Positions 56,596-64,000 of a stretch of 64,000 nt of DNA are shown here, piece by piece (within the stretch, counting starts at the first letter, position 1; each line of letters opens with the position of its first letter). Location of the stretch: contig NZ_CP129104.1 in NCBI RefSeq assembly GCF_030406605.1, positions 1-64,000 of the forward strand, read 5' to 3'. The position numbers and the translations under genes were made by a program. The notes below the pieces were generated by a model. It was not told the DNA's origin. It worked only from the letters and a program-made list of their open reading frames with translations, and made no database searches. This DNA comes from Curtobacterium sp. 458 (GTDB taxonomy: Bacteria; Actinomycetota; Actinomycetes; Actinomycetales; Microbacteriaceae).

Positions 56596-58644
56596 TCAGC
56601 CCTTGCTGTCGTACGTTCCCAGGGTCACGTCCGCCGTGTAGGACTTCCCGCCACGGAGGTAGGTGATCTCGGTCTTCGTGCCGCCGGCGAAGAAGCGCAC
56701 CTGAGCCGTCAGGTCGGTCGCGTCGGAGACGGTGGCCGAGCCGATCTTGGTGACGACGTCGCCCGCCTTGAGGCCCGCCTTCGCGGCCGCTCCACCGGAC
56801 GTCACCGACTTGATCAGCGCGCCCATCTGCGTGGCGTTCGAGGCGTCGGTCGAGTCCGCGACCCCGGCGCCGAGCAGACCGTGCGTCGCCGAGCCGTTGT
56901 CCTTGATCTCGTTGGCCACGCGCTTGACGAGGTTGGACGGGATCGAGAAGCCGACGCCGATGCTGCCGGACTGCGACTCGGACGAGGAGCTGCCGGCGGA
57001 CGCGATCGCGACGTTGATGCCGATGAGCTTGCCCTTCGAGTCGAGCAGCGCACCACCCGAGTTGCCCGGGTTGATCGACGCGTCGGTCTGGATGACCGGC
57101 AGCGACACCGTCGAGTTCGCCGAGGAGCTCGACCCGTTGTCGCCGTTGCCCCAGAAGTCGAACGGGCCGCCCTGGCTGCCGTTGCCGCCCTCGTTCGAGT
57201 CGCCGCCGGGGTTCGGGGCGCTCGACGTGACCTGGATGCTCCGGTTCAGCGTGGACACGATGCCGTCCGTGACGGTGTTCGACAGGCCGAGCGGCGCACC
57301 GATCGCGACGGCGGTGTCACCGACGTTGAGGTCGGACGAGTCCGCGAACGAGATCGGCTTCATGTCCGTCGCGTCGATCTTGATCACCGCGAGGTCGACC
57401 GTCGGGTCGGTGCCGATGAGCTTGGCGTCGTAGATCTTGCCGTCCGAGGTCGTGACGGTGATCTTGCCGTTCCCGCTGTCACCGTCGAGCGTCACCACGT
57501 GGGTGTTCGTGACGATGTAGCCGTCCTTGCTGAACACGACGCCCGAGCCGGTGCCGGCCTCGCTGCTCGCGGAGACGTTGATCGTCACCACGGACGGCGT
57601 GGCCTGCGCGGCGACGGCGGTGACCACGGTGGCGTTGTTGTAGTCGTTGACCGTCAGGTTGCCACCCTGCGCGGCGCTGCTCGTCGGGGTGCCGTTGCCG
57701 CCCGTCGCCGAGCCCGCGAGCCAGCCGGCGCCGCCGCCGACCAGACCGGCGATGACGATGCCGGCGACGAGGGGCAGGACGAGGCGGTTGCGGCCCTCGG
57801 CCTTCGTGCCCGCCGGTGCTGCGGTGGCGGAATCGGCGAAGTAGTGGCCGTTGCGCTGGTTCGAGCCGTCGACGTCTCCGAAGGACGAGGCGGACGCGGG
57901 AGCGCCGGTCGCGGAGCCGGGGGCCTGGGCCGACGCGTACGCGCTGGCGGAGGCGGGAGCGGCGGCGGAACCGGTCTGCTGGGCGTACTCGCCGTAGCGG
58001 GGGCGGTCCTGGCCGTTCTGCTGCGACCGGTCGGTCTGCTGGCCGTACGCCGAGCCGTGGGTGCCGTAGGGGTTCTGCTGCCCGTACTGGCCCTGTTGGC
58101 CGGACCCGTACTGGCCCGAGCCGTACTGACCCTGCTGGCCGTACTGGCTCGTCTGGCCGTACTGGCTCGTCTGGCCGTACTGGCTCGACTGACCGTACTG
58201 GCTCGTCTGACCTGAGCCGTACTGGCTCGTCTGACCCGAGCCGTACTGGCTCGTCTGACCCGAGCCGTACTGGCCCGTCTGGCCGTACTGGCTCGACTGG
58301 CCGGACCCGTACTGGCTCGCCTGGCCGTACTGGCTCGACTGGCCGGACCCGTACTGGCCGCCCTGCCCGTACCGGCCTGCGTCCTGCCCGTACGCGCCCT
58401 GACGGCCGTCGCCCACCGACGGGTAGGGCGCCGTGTACTGCGAGGTCTGCTGGTCGTCCGCGCGCGGGAACACGTCGGTCTCGTTCGCGGCCGCCGGCTC
58501 GATCACGTCGGTGTGGTCCGCCTGGCCGTGCTCGTCGGGGGCGGAGCCGTTCGTGGTGCGCTCGGCACCGTTCGTCTCCGCAGAAGTGGTCTCCTCAGCG
58601 CGGCGGTCGTCGTCGGCCTGCCCGTGGGGCGTGTTGTCGCTCAT
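56596..58644 (-). CDS. HtrA-type serine protease with FUS-like N-terminal domain
   Basis: 682 residues. 1-83 acidic and disordered; 84-203 is a low-complexity stretch of Tyr-Gly-Gln-Ser repeats (18 Tyr spaced 5-8 residues apart, almost no charge between 92 and 204); 204-285 Ala/Ser-rich; one membrane segment 288-312; then the S1C protease with His382 (TNTHVV), Asp417 (TVDLAV) and Ser529 (NPGNSGGALL), and one PDZ domain. The protease lies outside the membrane, the repeat stretch in the cytoplasm. GAGAGGAG before the ATG at 58644. Degrades misfolded envelope proteins. Confidence 0.93.
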   Translation of the reverse strand: MSDNTPHGQADDDRRAEETTSAETNGAERTTNGSAPDEHGQADHTDVIEPAAANETDVFPRADDQQTSQYTAPYPSVGDGRQGAYGQDAGRYGQGGQYGSGQSSQYGQASQYGSGQSSQYGQTGQYGSGQTSQYGSGQTSQYGSGQTSQYGQSSQYGQTSQYGQTSQYGQQGQYGSGQYGSGQQGQYGQQNPYGTHGSAYGQQTDRSQQNGQDRPRYGEYAQQTGSAAAPASASAYASAQAPGSATGAPASASSFGDVDGSNQRNGHYFADSATAAPAGTKAEGRNRLVLPLVAGIVIAGLVGGGAGWLAGSATGGNGTPTSSAAQGGNLTVNDYNNATVVTAVAAQATPSVVTINVSASSEAGTGSGVVFSKDGYIVTNTHVVTLDGDSGNGKITVTTSDGKIYDAKLIGTDPTVDLAVIKIDATDMKPISFADSSDLNVGDTAVAIGAPLGLSNTVTDGIVSTLNRSIQVTSSAPNPGGDSNEGGNGSQGGPFDFWGNGDNGSSSSANSTVSLPVIQTDASINPGNSGGALLDSKGKLIGINVAIASAGSSSSESQSGSIGVGFSIPSNLVKRVANEIKDNGSATHGLLGAGVADSTDASNATQMGALIKSVTSGGAAAKAGLKAGDVVTKIGSATVSDATDLTAQVRFFAGGTKTEITYLRGGKSYTADVTLGTYDSKG
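58036..58395 (-). repeat. Coding repeats for the Tyr-Gly-Gln-Ser domain of HtrA
   Basis: Short degenerate repeats, units of about 18-24 bp (e.g. TCGAGCCAGTACGGCC-like), that encode residues 84-203. Their length is likely to vary between strains. Confidence 0.8.
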
Positions 58645-58780
58645 GCTGGACGTGCTCCTCTCAAGCTCGTGCAGTCTGTCGCACGCACCTGAGCGCCGGT
58701 CCTGGCCGGGCTGCACGCGACCTATGGCGATCGTATGCGTGCGCTGTGGGCGCTTCCCGGGGAGTCGTCGGCCCCGCCGC

Positions 58781-58786
58781 TAGGTT
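58781..58786 (+). promoter_or_regulatory. -10 box of the aminotransferase gene
   Basis: TAGGTT, 40 bases before the ATG at 58827; the leader holds CGGAGGA. Confidence 0.5.
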
Positions 58787-58826
58787 GGGTGGCGACCGGC
58801 ACGACGACCCACGGCGGAGGACCACC

Positions 58827-60029
58827 ATGCGACTCGACGGACCCTGGCTGCGTGCAGCGGAGGGAGCGATGCTCCTCGGCCCCGACGGCGTGCCCGCACC
58901 CACCGTGTTCGCGGAGATGAGCGCCCTCGCCGCCGCGACCGGCGCGATCAACCTCGGACAGGGCTTCCCGGACGAGGACGGTCCGCAGGAGGTCCTCGAC
59001 GCCGCCGTCCAGGCGATCCGGGACGGCGCGAACCAGTACCCGCCGGGTCGCGGCACCCCGGACCTCAGGCTCGCGATCGCCGAGCACCAGACGCGCTGGT
59101 ACGGCCTCGAGGTCGACCCCGACCGCGAGGTCCTCGTCACCGCCGGGGCGACCGAGGCCCTCGCGGCGACGCTCCTCGCCCTGGTCGAGCCCGGCGACGA
59201 GGTCATCACGTTCGAGCCGTTCTACGACGCCTACGGCGCCCTGGTCCGGCTCGCCGGCGGCACCCACGTCACCGTCCCGCTCACGGCACCGGACTTCCTG
59301 CCCGACGAGGCGACCCTCCGCGCGGCGTTCACGGACCGCACCCGCGTCGTGCTGGTGAACACCCCGCACAACCCGACCGGCCGCGTCCTCCCCGCCGAGG
59401 TCCTCCGGACGGTCGTCGAACTCGCCGAGCGCCACGACGCCCTGATCGTCACCGACGAGGTCTACGAGCACCTCACCTTCGCCACCCCGCACGTGCCGAT
59501 CGCCACGCTCCCCGGGGCCCGCGACCGCACCGTCACGATCTCGAGCGCTGGGAAGACCTTCAGCACGACGGGCTGGAAGATCGGCTGGCTGACCGCTCCC
59601 CCGGCGCTCGTCGACGCGATCACGTCGGTCAAGCAGTTCCTCACCTTCGTCAACGGGTCGCCGTTCCAACCGGCGGTCGCGGCCGGGCTCCGACTGCCGA
59701 CCGAGGTCTTCACGGGCATCGCGTCGACACTGGCGGCGAAGCACGAGCTCCTCGCCGCCGGGCTCCGGAGCGCCGGCTTCGACGTCATGCGCCCCGACGG
59801 TGGCTACTTCGTCATCGCCGACGCAGCTCCACTCGGCTTCGAGGACGCCCGCGCGTTCAGCATCGCCCTGCCCGAGCGCGCGGGTGTGGTCGGCGTCCCG
59901 GTGTCGGCGTTCGTCCGGCCCGAGCACGCAGCGAGCTACCGCTCCCTCGTGCGGTTCGCGTTCTGCAAGCGGCGCTCCGTGCTCGAGGACGCCGTGTCCC
60001 GCCTCGCGGCCCTCGCCCCCACCGGCTGA
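58827..60029 (+). CDS. PLP-dependent aminotransferase (class I)
   Basis: 400 residues of the fold-type-I group. INLGQGFPDEDGP, PHNPTGRVL, TDEVYEHLTF and the PLP Lys in SSAGKTFSTTGWKIGW are present. The pattern matches kynurenine aminotransferase / glutamine transaminase K and DapC-like enzymes. CGGAGGA before the ATG. The convergent nitrilase fits an omega-amidase partner, which would remove the alpha-keto amide formed in glutamine transamination (inference). Confidence 0.9.
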   Translation: MRLDGPWLRAAEGAMLLGPDGVPAPTVFAEMSALAAATGAINLGQGFPDEDGPQEVLDAAVQAIRDGANQYPPGRGTPDLRLAIAEHQTRWYGLEVDPDREVLVTAGATEALAATLLALVEPGDEVITFEPFYDAYGALVRLAGGTHVTVPLTAPDFLPDEATLRAAFTDRTRVVLVNTPHNPTGRVLPAEVLRTVVELAERHDALIVTDEVYEHLTFATPHVPIATLPGARDRTVTISSAGKTFSTTGWKIGWLTAPPALVDAITSVKQFLTFVNGSPFQPAVAAGLRLPTEVFTGIASTLAAKHELLAAGLRSAGFDVMRPDGGYFVIADAAPLGFEDARAFSIALPERAGVVGVPVSAFVRPEHAASYRSLVRFAFCKRRSVLEDAVSRLAALAPTG

Positions 60030-60085
60030 GCGCCGGCGCGGCGATCGCGCTGGACACGGTCCTCGGGGCGGTCGCGGCAGGCCCG

Positions 60086-60100
60086 GCCTGGAGGCACGGC
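60086..60100. repeat. GGAGGC-family half copy
   Basis: GGCCTGGAGGCACGG, in the 89-bp gap between convergent genes; nothing else is seen in the gap. Confidence 0.55.
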
Positions 60101-60118
60101 TCGCCACCGACGGACCGC

Positions 60119-60946
60119 TCACGTCACCGGGTCAGTCGCGGGCACGACCGCGTAGCGCCGCAGGGACAGCGACGGGTTCACGGACCTCACCGCGGCCGTC
60201 GTGTCGGTGTCGATCGTCGCGACGAGCAGCCCCGGCGTCGCCCCGACTGCGGCCACCGCGACGCCGGACGGGTCGAGCACGACCGAGCCGCCGACGCCGA
60301 TCGGCGGCGTCTGCCCGGCCCCGACGACCCAGACGGTGTTCTCGATCGCGCGTGCCGTGAGCAGCGTGCGCCAGTGGTGCTCTTTGCCCGGACCGCGGAC
60401 CCATTCGGCCGGGAGCACGACGACGTCGGCCGCACCGTGCTCCGGCGCCGCGAGCCGCCGCGTGACCTCCGGGAAGCGGAGGTCGTAGCAGGTCTCGAGC
60501 CCCACGCGGACGCCGTCGAGCTCGAACACGGCCACCTGCTCCGGGTCGCCGGCGTCAATGCGGTCGGACTCGCGGGCCCCGAACGCGTCGTAGAGGTGCA
60601 CCTTGCGGTACGTCGAGTCGAGCGTCCCGTCGGACCGGACGACGACGAGGGTGTTCCGGAAGCGTGCCGGATCATCGGAGGTCTCGGCGACACCGACGAC
60701 GAGCGCGAGCCCCGCGTCCCGTGCGATCCGCTGCAGGCCGGTGACGAACGACCCGTCGAGCGGCTGCGCGGCGGCGACGAACCGGTCGTCGATGTCCGCC
60801 GTGCAGTACGAGCTGTACTCCGGTGTCACGAGGAGCTGTGCGCCCCGCTCGGCCGCCTGCTCCGCGAATGTCCGGATCGTGTCGAGGTTGGCCGCCGGGT
60901 CGTCTCCGGGCGCGAACTGCGCGGCGGCGATCGTGAGGGTGCCCAT
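60119..60946 (-). CDS. Carbon-nitrogen hydrolase (nitrilase superfamily, omega-amidase-like)
   Basis: 275 residues. Catalytic triad: Glu in VTPEYSSYC, Lys in YRKVHLYD, Cys in GLETCYDLRFPE. Length and GxxTCYDLRFPE are typical of Nit1/Nit2-type amidases. TACGCT -10 six bases before the ATG (leaderless). Convergent with the aminotransferase. Confidence 0.93.
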   Translation of the reverse strand: MGTLTIAAAQFAPGDDPAANLDTIRTFAEQAAERGAQLLVTPEYSSYCTADIDDRFVAAAQPLDGSFVTGLQRIARDAGLALVVGVAETSDDPARFRNTLVVVRSDGTLDSTYRKVHLYDAFGARESDRIDAGDPEQVAVFELDGVRVGLETCYDLRFPEVTRRLAAPEHGAADVVVLPAEWVRGPGKEHHWRTLLTARAIENTVWVVGAGQTPPIGVGGSVVLDPSGVAVAAVGATPGLLVATIDTDTTAAVRSVNPSLSLRRYAVVPATDPVT

Positions 60947-60952
60947 GACGCG

Positions 60953-60958
60953 AGCGTA
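60953..60958 (-). promoter_or_regulatory. -10 box of leaderless nitrilase promoter
   Basis: TACGCT on the minus strand, six bases before the ATG at 60946. It borders the lower-GC segment that starts at about 60970. Confidence 0.55.
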
Positions 60959-61006
60959 CTGCGTTGACGAAGGGTCGTTCCTTATCAGGCGGTTACGAAG
61001 CTCCAG

Positions 61007-62800
61007 CTACCGCCGGCCGCGAACCGCCAAGGGGAGACCATTTGCAATTCTTATCCGGTTGGCGACATCCGTGACCATTTCGCGCAAATGGGGAGCCCAG
61101 TCAGCAGCTGAGCACAGCGCTCTCGTTACCTCACGCGCGACCGCCACTTTATTCGGCCTTGCCCCAGACCCTTCGAAGCTGTTACCGAGAGGCGAAGCGA
61201 AGTCATCATCCGGCAAGCGATATTGCTTCCCTGGATACAACCTATCAATCGCGCTCCGTATCACTTCGGTCGGGATATAGTTCTCGATTGTGTACCCACT
61301 AGTCACCCACGCCAATCCTCCCGTGGAACGAATCTCGCCGATAACTCGCGCCTTCGTGGCATTAACGGACTGTCCATCGACCGAGGCATCTGAGTCAATC
61401 AGCATTGCCATCTGACGATTGATTTGCAGCAAGTCAATAAAGTCACTCAGCTCCGGGTCGTCGGAAGCAGTGAGGTGACTCAGCAAGGCCCCACCATAAA
61501 ACATGATAGAGAAGTGCGCACCCTCAATCAGATCGGGATCTATCGATCGGAGCCATGCGGAAACGTAGATCCGGTCGGACGGCCCCTCCACCCAAATGAG
61601 ATAGTTACTCTGCACGATGTCTGAGGCGCGGCTACCTAGATCGGCGACAAGCCGGGCCCTGTCGTCTCGCACAATCACGTTCCGAGTTTTGCTCCAGCCA
61701 TCCTCGTCAAGCCGAATATGCGTCACGCTAGCCCGCTCGGCGTCAAGAAAAGATGACGAATGCGTTGTGATGATGTACTGATTGTCGGTCTGTGTCGTCA
61801 GATATGCGATCAACTGCCGCTGGAGACTCGGATGAAGGTGCACCTCGGGCTCCTCGATGCCGATCACGTGCTCCGAATGCGCGGTCGCAACCGCCGCAAT
61901 GTGAATAATCTCAGTGATTCCTGTACCAAGGTCACGGTACGACTCCAATCGACCGCCCGTCTCGACTTGTAAATCCCGCTGAGACGAAGGAATGGAGATC
62001 TCCGCGGTAGGGTCATCGAGCACCACTCGAACGAACTCTTGAAGGGCGTCAAACTTCGGTCGGTCACGTCGTCGATCCGCCGTTTCGGGACTTTGCAGGG
62101 CCGCCAGGAGCGATATCACACCGCGGCCATGACGCCAGCCCGTGCCGACCTCATCGCCGTTTCGAATTGCGTCATTTGTCCCCACTTCACGCTTAGCTTC
62201 GATCCACTCGAACGGAGGAACAAGCGTCCAGAGACTCGCGGGGGTGACGAGGTTTGTATAGTTTTGCCACGGATCCCCGGTCGTCAAACGGCGGGACATG
62301 TTGAGTTGCTGAAGCACTCCGGGATCGGCACCCTGGTTCAAGGCAAGCTGGAACTGTTCAGTCGACAGCCGGATAGGATATCGATAGCTTTCCGGACCGA
62401 CCGCGCTTTGCATCTGGAACCAGACAACATCTTTGTCATCACGCGAATATGCCGGGGTGTCAAATAGACCGTCAAACGCCTTTCTCGACAGGTCGTCTTC
62501 TATATGCAGAATGTTATCGAGCGCGCCACGTCGGAACGCGATGCTAAAATCGAAGCGATAATCGGAGCCCGACTCCGCGGGTATGTCTTGCGGTGTGAAC
62601 ACCCCACCAGCGCTCGGCTCGAAGTGGCGACCACGGAATGACTCATTTATGAGCAGGCGTACGAAGCGAAGAAAATTCGATTTGCCGACGTTATTCTTTC
62701 CGGCTAGCAAGTGAACTTTCGCCATCGGGCCCACGTACTGCAGACCGGAGCCGAAACTCCTGAAGCCATCTACCGCCACGCCAACGAGGTCCCCCACCAT
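61007..62800 (-). CDS. OLD-family ATP-dependent endonuclease (AAA + TOPRIM)
   Basis: 597 residues. Walker A AGKNNVGKS (33-41), Walker B IGIEEPEVHLHPS (314-326), the conserved His in ITTHSSSFLD, then a TOPRIM domain with Glu405 (WVEGPSDRIYV) and Asp469/Asp471 (LIDSD). This is the OLD/GajA architecture of DNA-cleaving phage-defence nucleases. No UvrD-type helicase (gajB) is near, so it fits a stand-alone class 1 OLD. Base and codon use (AAA, ATA, AAT) are clearly less GC-rich than all neighbours: signs of transfer. The ATG at 62800 is preferred to a TTG at 62860; the Shine-Dalgarno is weak. Confidence 0.88.
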   Translation of the reverse strand: MVGDLVGVAVDGFRSFGSGLQYVGPMAKVHLLAGKNNVGKSNFLRFVRLLINESFRGRHFEPSAGGVFTPQDIPAESGSDYRFDFSIAFRRGALDNILHIEDDLSRKAFDGLFDTPAYSRDDKDVVWFQMQSAVGPESYRYPIRLSTEQFQLALNQGADPGVLQQLNMSRRLTTGDPWQNYTNLVTPASLWTLVPPFEWIEAKREVGTNDAIRNGDEVGTGWRHGRGVISLLAALQSPETADRRRDRPKFDALQEFVRVVLDDPTAEISIPSSQRDLQVETGGRLESYRDLGTGITEIIHIAAVATAHSEHVIGIEEPEVHLHPSLQRQLIAYLTTQTDNQYIITTHSSSFLDAERASVTHIRLDEDGWSKTRNVIVRDDRARLVADLGSRASDIVQSNYLIWVEGPSDRIYVSAWLRSIDPDLIEGAHFSIMFYGGALLSHLTASDDPELSDFIDLLQINRQMAMLIDSDASVDGQSVNATKARVIGEIRSTGGLAWVTSGYTIENYIPTEVIRSAIDRLYPGKQYRLPDDDFASPLGNSFEGSGARPNKVAVAREVTRALCSAADWAPHLREMVTDVANRIRIANGLPLAVRGRR

Positions 62801-62878
62801 TGCCACTTGCCCACTTCCGTCATCCCGCGAGAGACCCCAGGCTAGTTGATGGCGATCCAAACCGTCAGCCAGGAACGC

Positions 62879-62911
62879 CGAAGGCCCCGGTCCATCGGAC
62901 CGGGGCCTTCG
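62879..62911 (-). terminator. tRNA-fMet terminator
   Basis: CGAAGGCCCCGGTCC (62879-62893) pairs perfectly over 15 bp with 62897-62911 around a three-base loop, ten bases beyond the tRNA 3' end. Confidence 0.8.
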
Positions 62912-62920
62912 TGTGACGCT

Positions 62921-62997
62921 TGGTTGCGGGGGCAGGATTTGAACCTACGACCTCTGGGTTATGAGCCCAGCGAGCTACCGAACTGCTCCACCCCGCG
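62921..62997 (-). tRNA. Initiator tRNA-fMet(CAU)
   Basis: 77 nt including an encoded CCA (62921-62923). The first base C1 faces A72 (no Watson-Crick pair) and the anticodon stem has three consecutive G-C pairs (GGG/CCC around CAT at 62961-62963): both mark the initiator and not the elongator. Confidence 0.93.
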
Positions 62998-63021
62998 GCA
63001 CATCCAATAGCCTAGCGGGGC

Positions 63022-63056
63022 CCGTGGCGGGGTGCAAATCGAGCGCCCCGCCACGG
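63022..63056 (-). terminator. Terminator of the UPF0182 gene
   Basis: CCGTGGCGGGG (63022-63032) pairs with 63046-63056 over 11 bp; it starts four bases beyond the stop codon at 63061. Confidence 0.7.
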
Positions 63057-63060
63057 CGTG

Positions 63061-64000
63061 TCAGTTGCCGCCCTCGGCCTTCGTCGCGGCCTCGATCGCG
63101 TCCTGCAGTCGCTGGTCCGCCTCGGCAGCGGCCACGAGGTCGTTGTTCGCGTACGCCTCTTGACGGTCGGACAGCGCCTGCTTCGCCTCGTCGAGGGCCT
63201 TCTGCAGCGCCGCGTTGTCCGTGCTGCCCGACCCGGACGAACCGGAGTCCGTCGAGCCCGAACCGGTCGATCCGGAGTCGGACGAACCGGAGTCCGAGGA
63301 CCCCGAGTCGGACGAACCGGACCCAGAACCCGAGTCCGACGAGCCGTCCGAGACACCCTGGTCACCCGCATTCGCTCCGGAGTTGCCACCGAAGAGCGTG
63401 TCGAGCGCCTGGTCGAGGGTGTCCTCGAACGCGATCTTGTCACCGAAGGCCACGAGGACCTTCTGCAGCAGCGGGTACGAACCGCTCGACGTCGACTGGA
63501 CGTACACGGGCTGGACGTAGAGGAAGCCGCCGCCGACCGGGAGCGTCAGCAGGTTGCCCTGCTTCACGGTCGAGTTGCCCCGCTTCAGGATGTTCAGCTC
63601 CTGCGACACGTTCGTGTCCGAGTTGAAGAGGTTCTGCACCTGCAGCGGACCGGGGATGTTGTCGGTCTTCGGCATGGTCAGCAGCGTGAGCTTGCCGTAC
63701 CCGGACGCCTTCTTGCCCTTGCCCGCTCCGCCGGCGTCCGAGTCGACCGCGAGGTACCCGGTCAGGACGTTCCGGCTGTCCGCACCACGACCCGACTGCT
63801 GCGGGATGTACGTGGTGTAGAGCGAGTACTTCGTCTCGGACCCGGGCACCTTCATCGTCAGGTAGTACGGGTCCTGCAGGTCGTCGGCGTTGGTCGTCGT
63901 CGTGCTCTGCACACCGAGACCGTTCGTCGTCGTGTTCGTGATCGCCGACGAGTCGGAGGACGACGAGTCGCTGTTCGCCTCCTTGGTGGGCTCCTGCGGC
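63061..64000 (-). CDS. UPF0182 family protein (partial, N-terminus outside window)
   Basis: The last 312 residues of a large membrane protein of the UPF0182/COG1615 family, open to the window end. Seen: DPYYLTMKVPG, YSLYTTYIPQQSG, LTGYLAVDSDA, GNLLTLPVGGGFLYVQPVYVQ and FGDKIAFEDTLDQAL, all typical of the extracellular domain. A Ser/Asp/Gly repeat of about 45 residues precedes a C-terminal coiled-coil-like helix. The family has seven membrane segments upstream; function unknown. Confidence 0.9.
   Translation of the reverse strand, partial: PQEPTKEANSDSSSSDSSAITNTTTNGLGVQSTTTTNADDLQDPYYLTMKVPGSETKYSLYTTYIPQQSGRGADSRNVLTGYLAVDSDAGGAGKGKKASGYGKLTLLTMPKTDNIPGPLQVQNLFNSDTNVSQELNILKRGNSTVKQGNLLTLPVGGGFLYVQPVYVQSTSSGSYPLLQKVLVAFGDKIAFEDTLDQALDTLFGGNSGANAGDQGVSDGSSDSGSGSGSSDSGSSDSGSSDSGSTGSGSTDSGSSGSGSTDNAALQKALDEAKQALSDRQEAYANNDLVAAAEADQRLQDAIEAATKAEGGN

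Noticed and set aside
60960..62920. tRNA-fMet as an integration site with att repeats around the OLD gene
   Set aside because: I looked for a second copy of the tRNA 3' end near 60960 and saw none, and there is no integrase; the tRNA also keeps its own terminator. The transfer is supported only by base composition.

Overview
The window is very GC-rich (about 70%) and densely coded on both strands. The gene set points to an actinobacterium of the family Microbacteriaceae, probably Curtobacterium or a close relative: DUF3039, DUF3097, DUF3054 and UPF0182 proteins, a TIGR03086/mycothiol-type fold, GatCAB, a DUF1023 hydrolase, and many -10 boxes of the form TANNNT placed 6-7 nt before an ATG or GTG (leaderless transcription). 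The genus is an inference from gene content; no marker gene settles it.

Layout. 1-7250: partial polyprenol-phosphate mannosyltransferase, two aldo/keto reductases, a YceI protein behind a MarR-type operator, an MpaB-like oxygenase and an acyl-CoA ligase. 7367-15943: an APC permease, a DrrAB-type exporter, a GDPD-like/inositol-monophosphatase fusion and small DUF proteins. 16023-24195: a zinc dehydrogenase, then a sugar operon (ROK regulator, ABC binding protein, two permeases, GH4 glycosidase, BadF-type sugar kinase). 24380-28476: GAPDH, a GlxA-type regulator and a type III PKS-methyltransferase pair. 28631-36191: gatCAB, a class A penicillin-binding protein and a DUF1023 hydrolase. 36374-45927: ligA, mnmA, an MFS carrier, tRNA-Leu(UAG), a DedA protein, rdgB-rph-murI and pncB. 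45952-49318: DUF3039 and an ABC exporter with a long disordered extension. 49642-56441: a wall or teichoic-acid-like polymer locus (cytidylyltransferase-like enzyme, TagG/TagH-type exporter, TagF-like transferase, two GT2s, CDP-alcohol phosphotransferase). 56596-60946: an HtrA protease with a FUS-like Tyr-Gly-Gln-Ser tail, an aminotransferase and a nitrilase. 61007-62800: a lower-GC OLD-family ATPase/nuclease beside tRNA-fMet. 63061-64000: the C-terminal part of a UPF0182 membrane protein.

Most of this is ordinary chromosomal housekeeping. The parts that stand out are a family of GGAGGC...GCCTCC palindromes that serve as intergenic hairpins and also occur inside two coding sequences; the FUS-like domain on HtrA; the GDPD-IMPase fusion whose GDPD part has lost key residues; the wall-polymer locus whose CDP-alcohol phosphotransferase has His in place of the last motif Asp; a sugar operon that pairs GH4 with an ABC importer and a kinase instead of a PTS; and the single transferred OLD gene. 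I saw no CRISPR array, insertion sequence, integrase or prophage.
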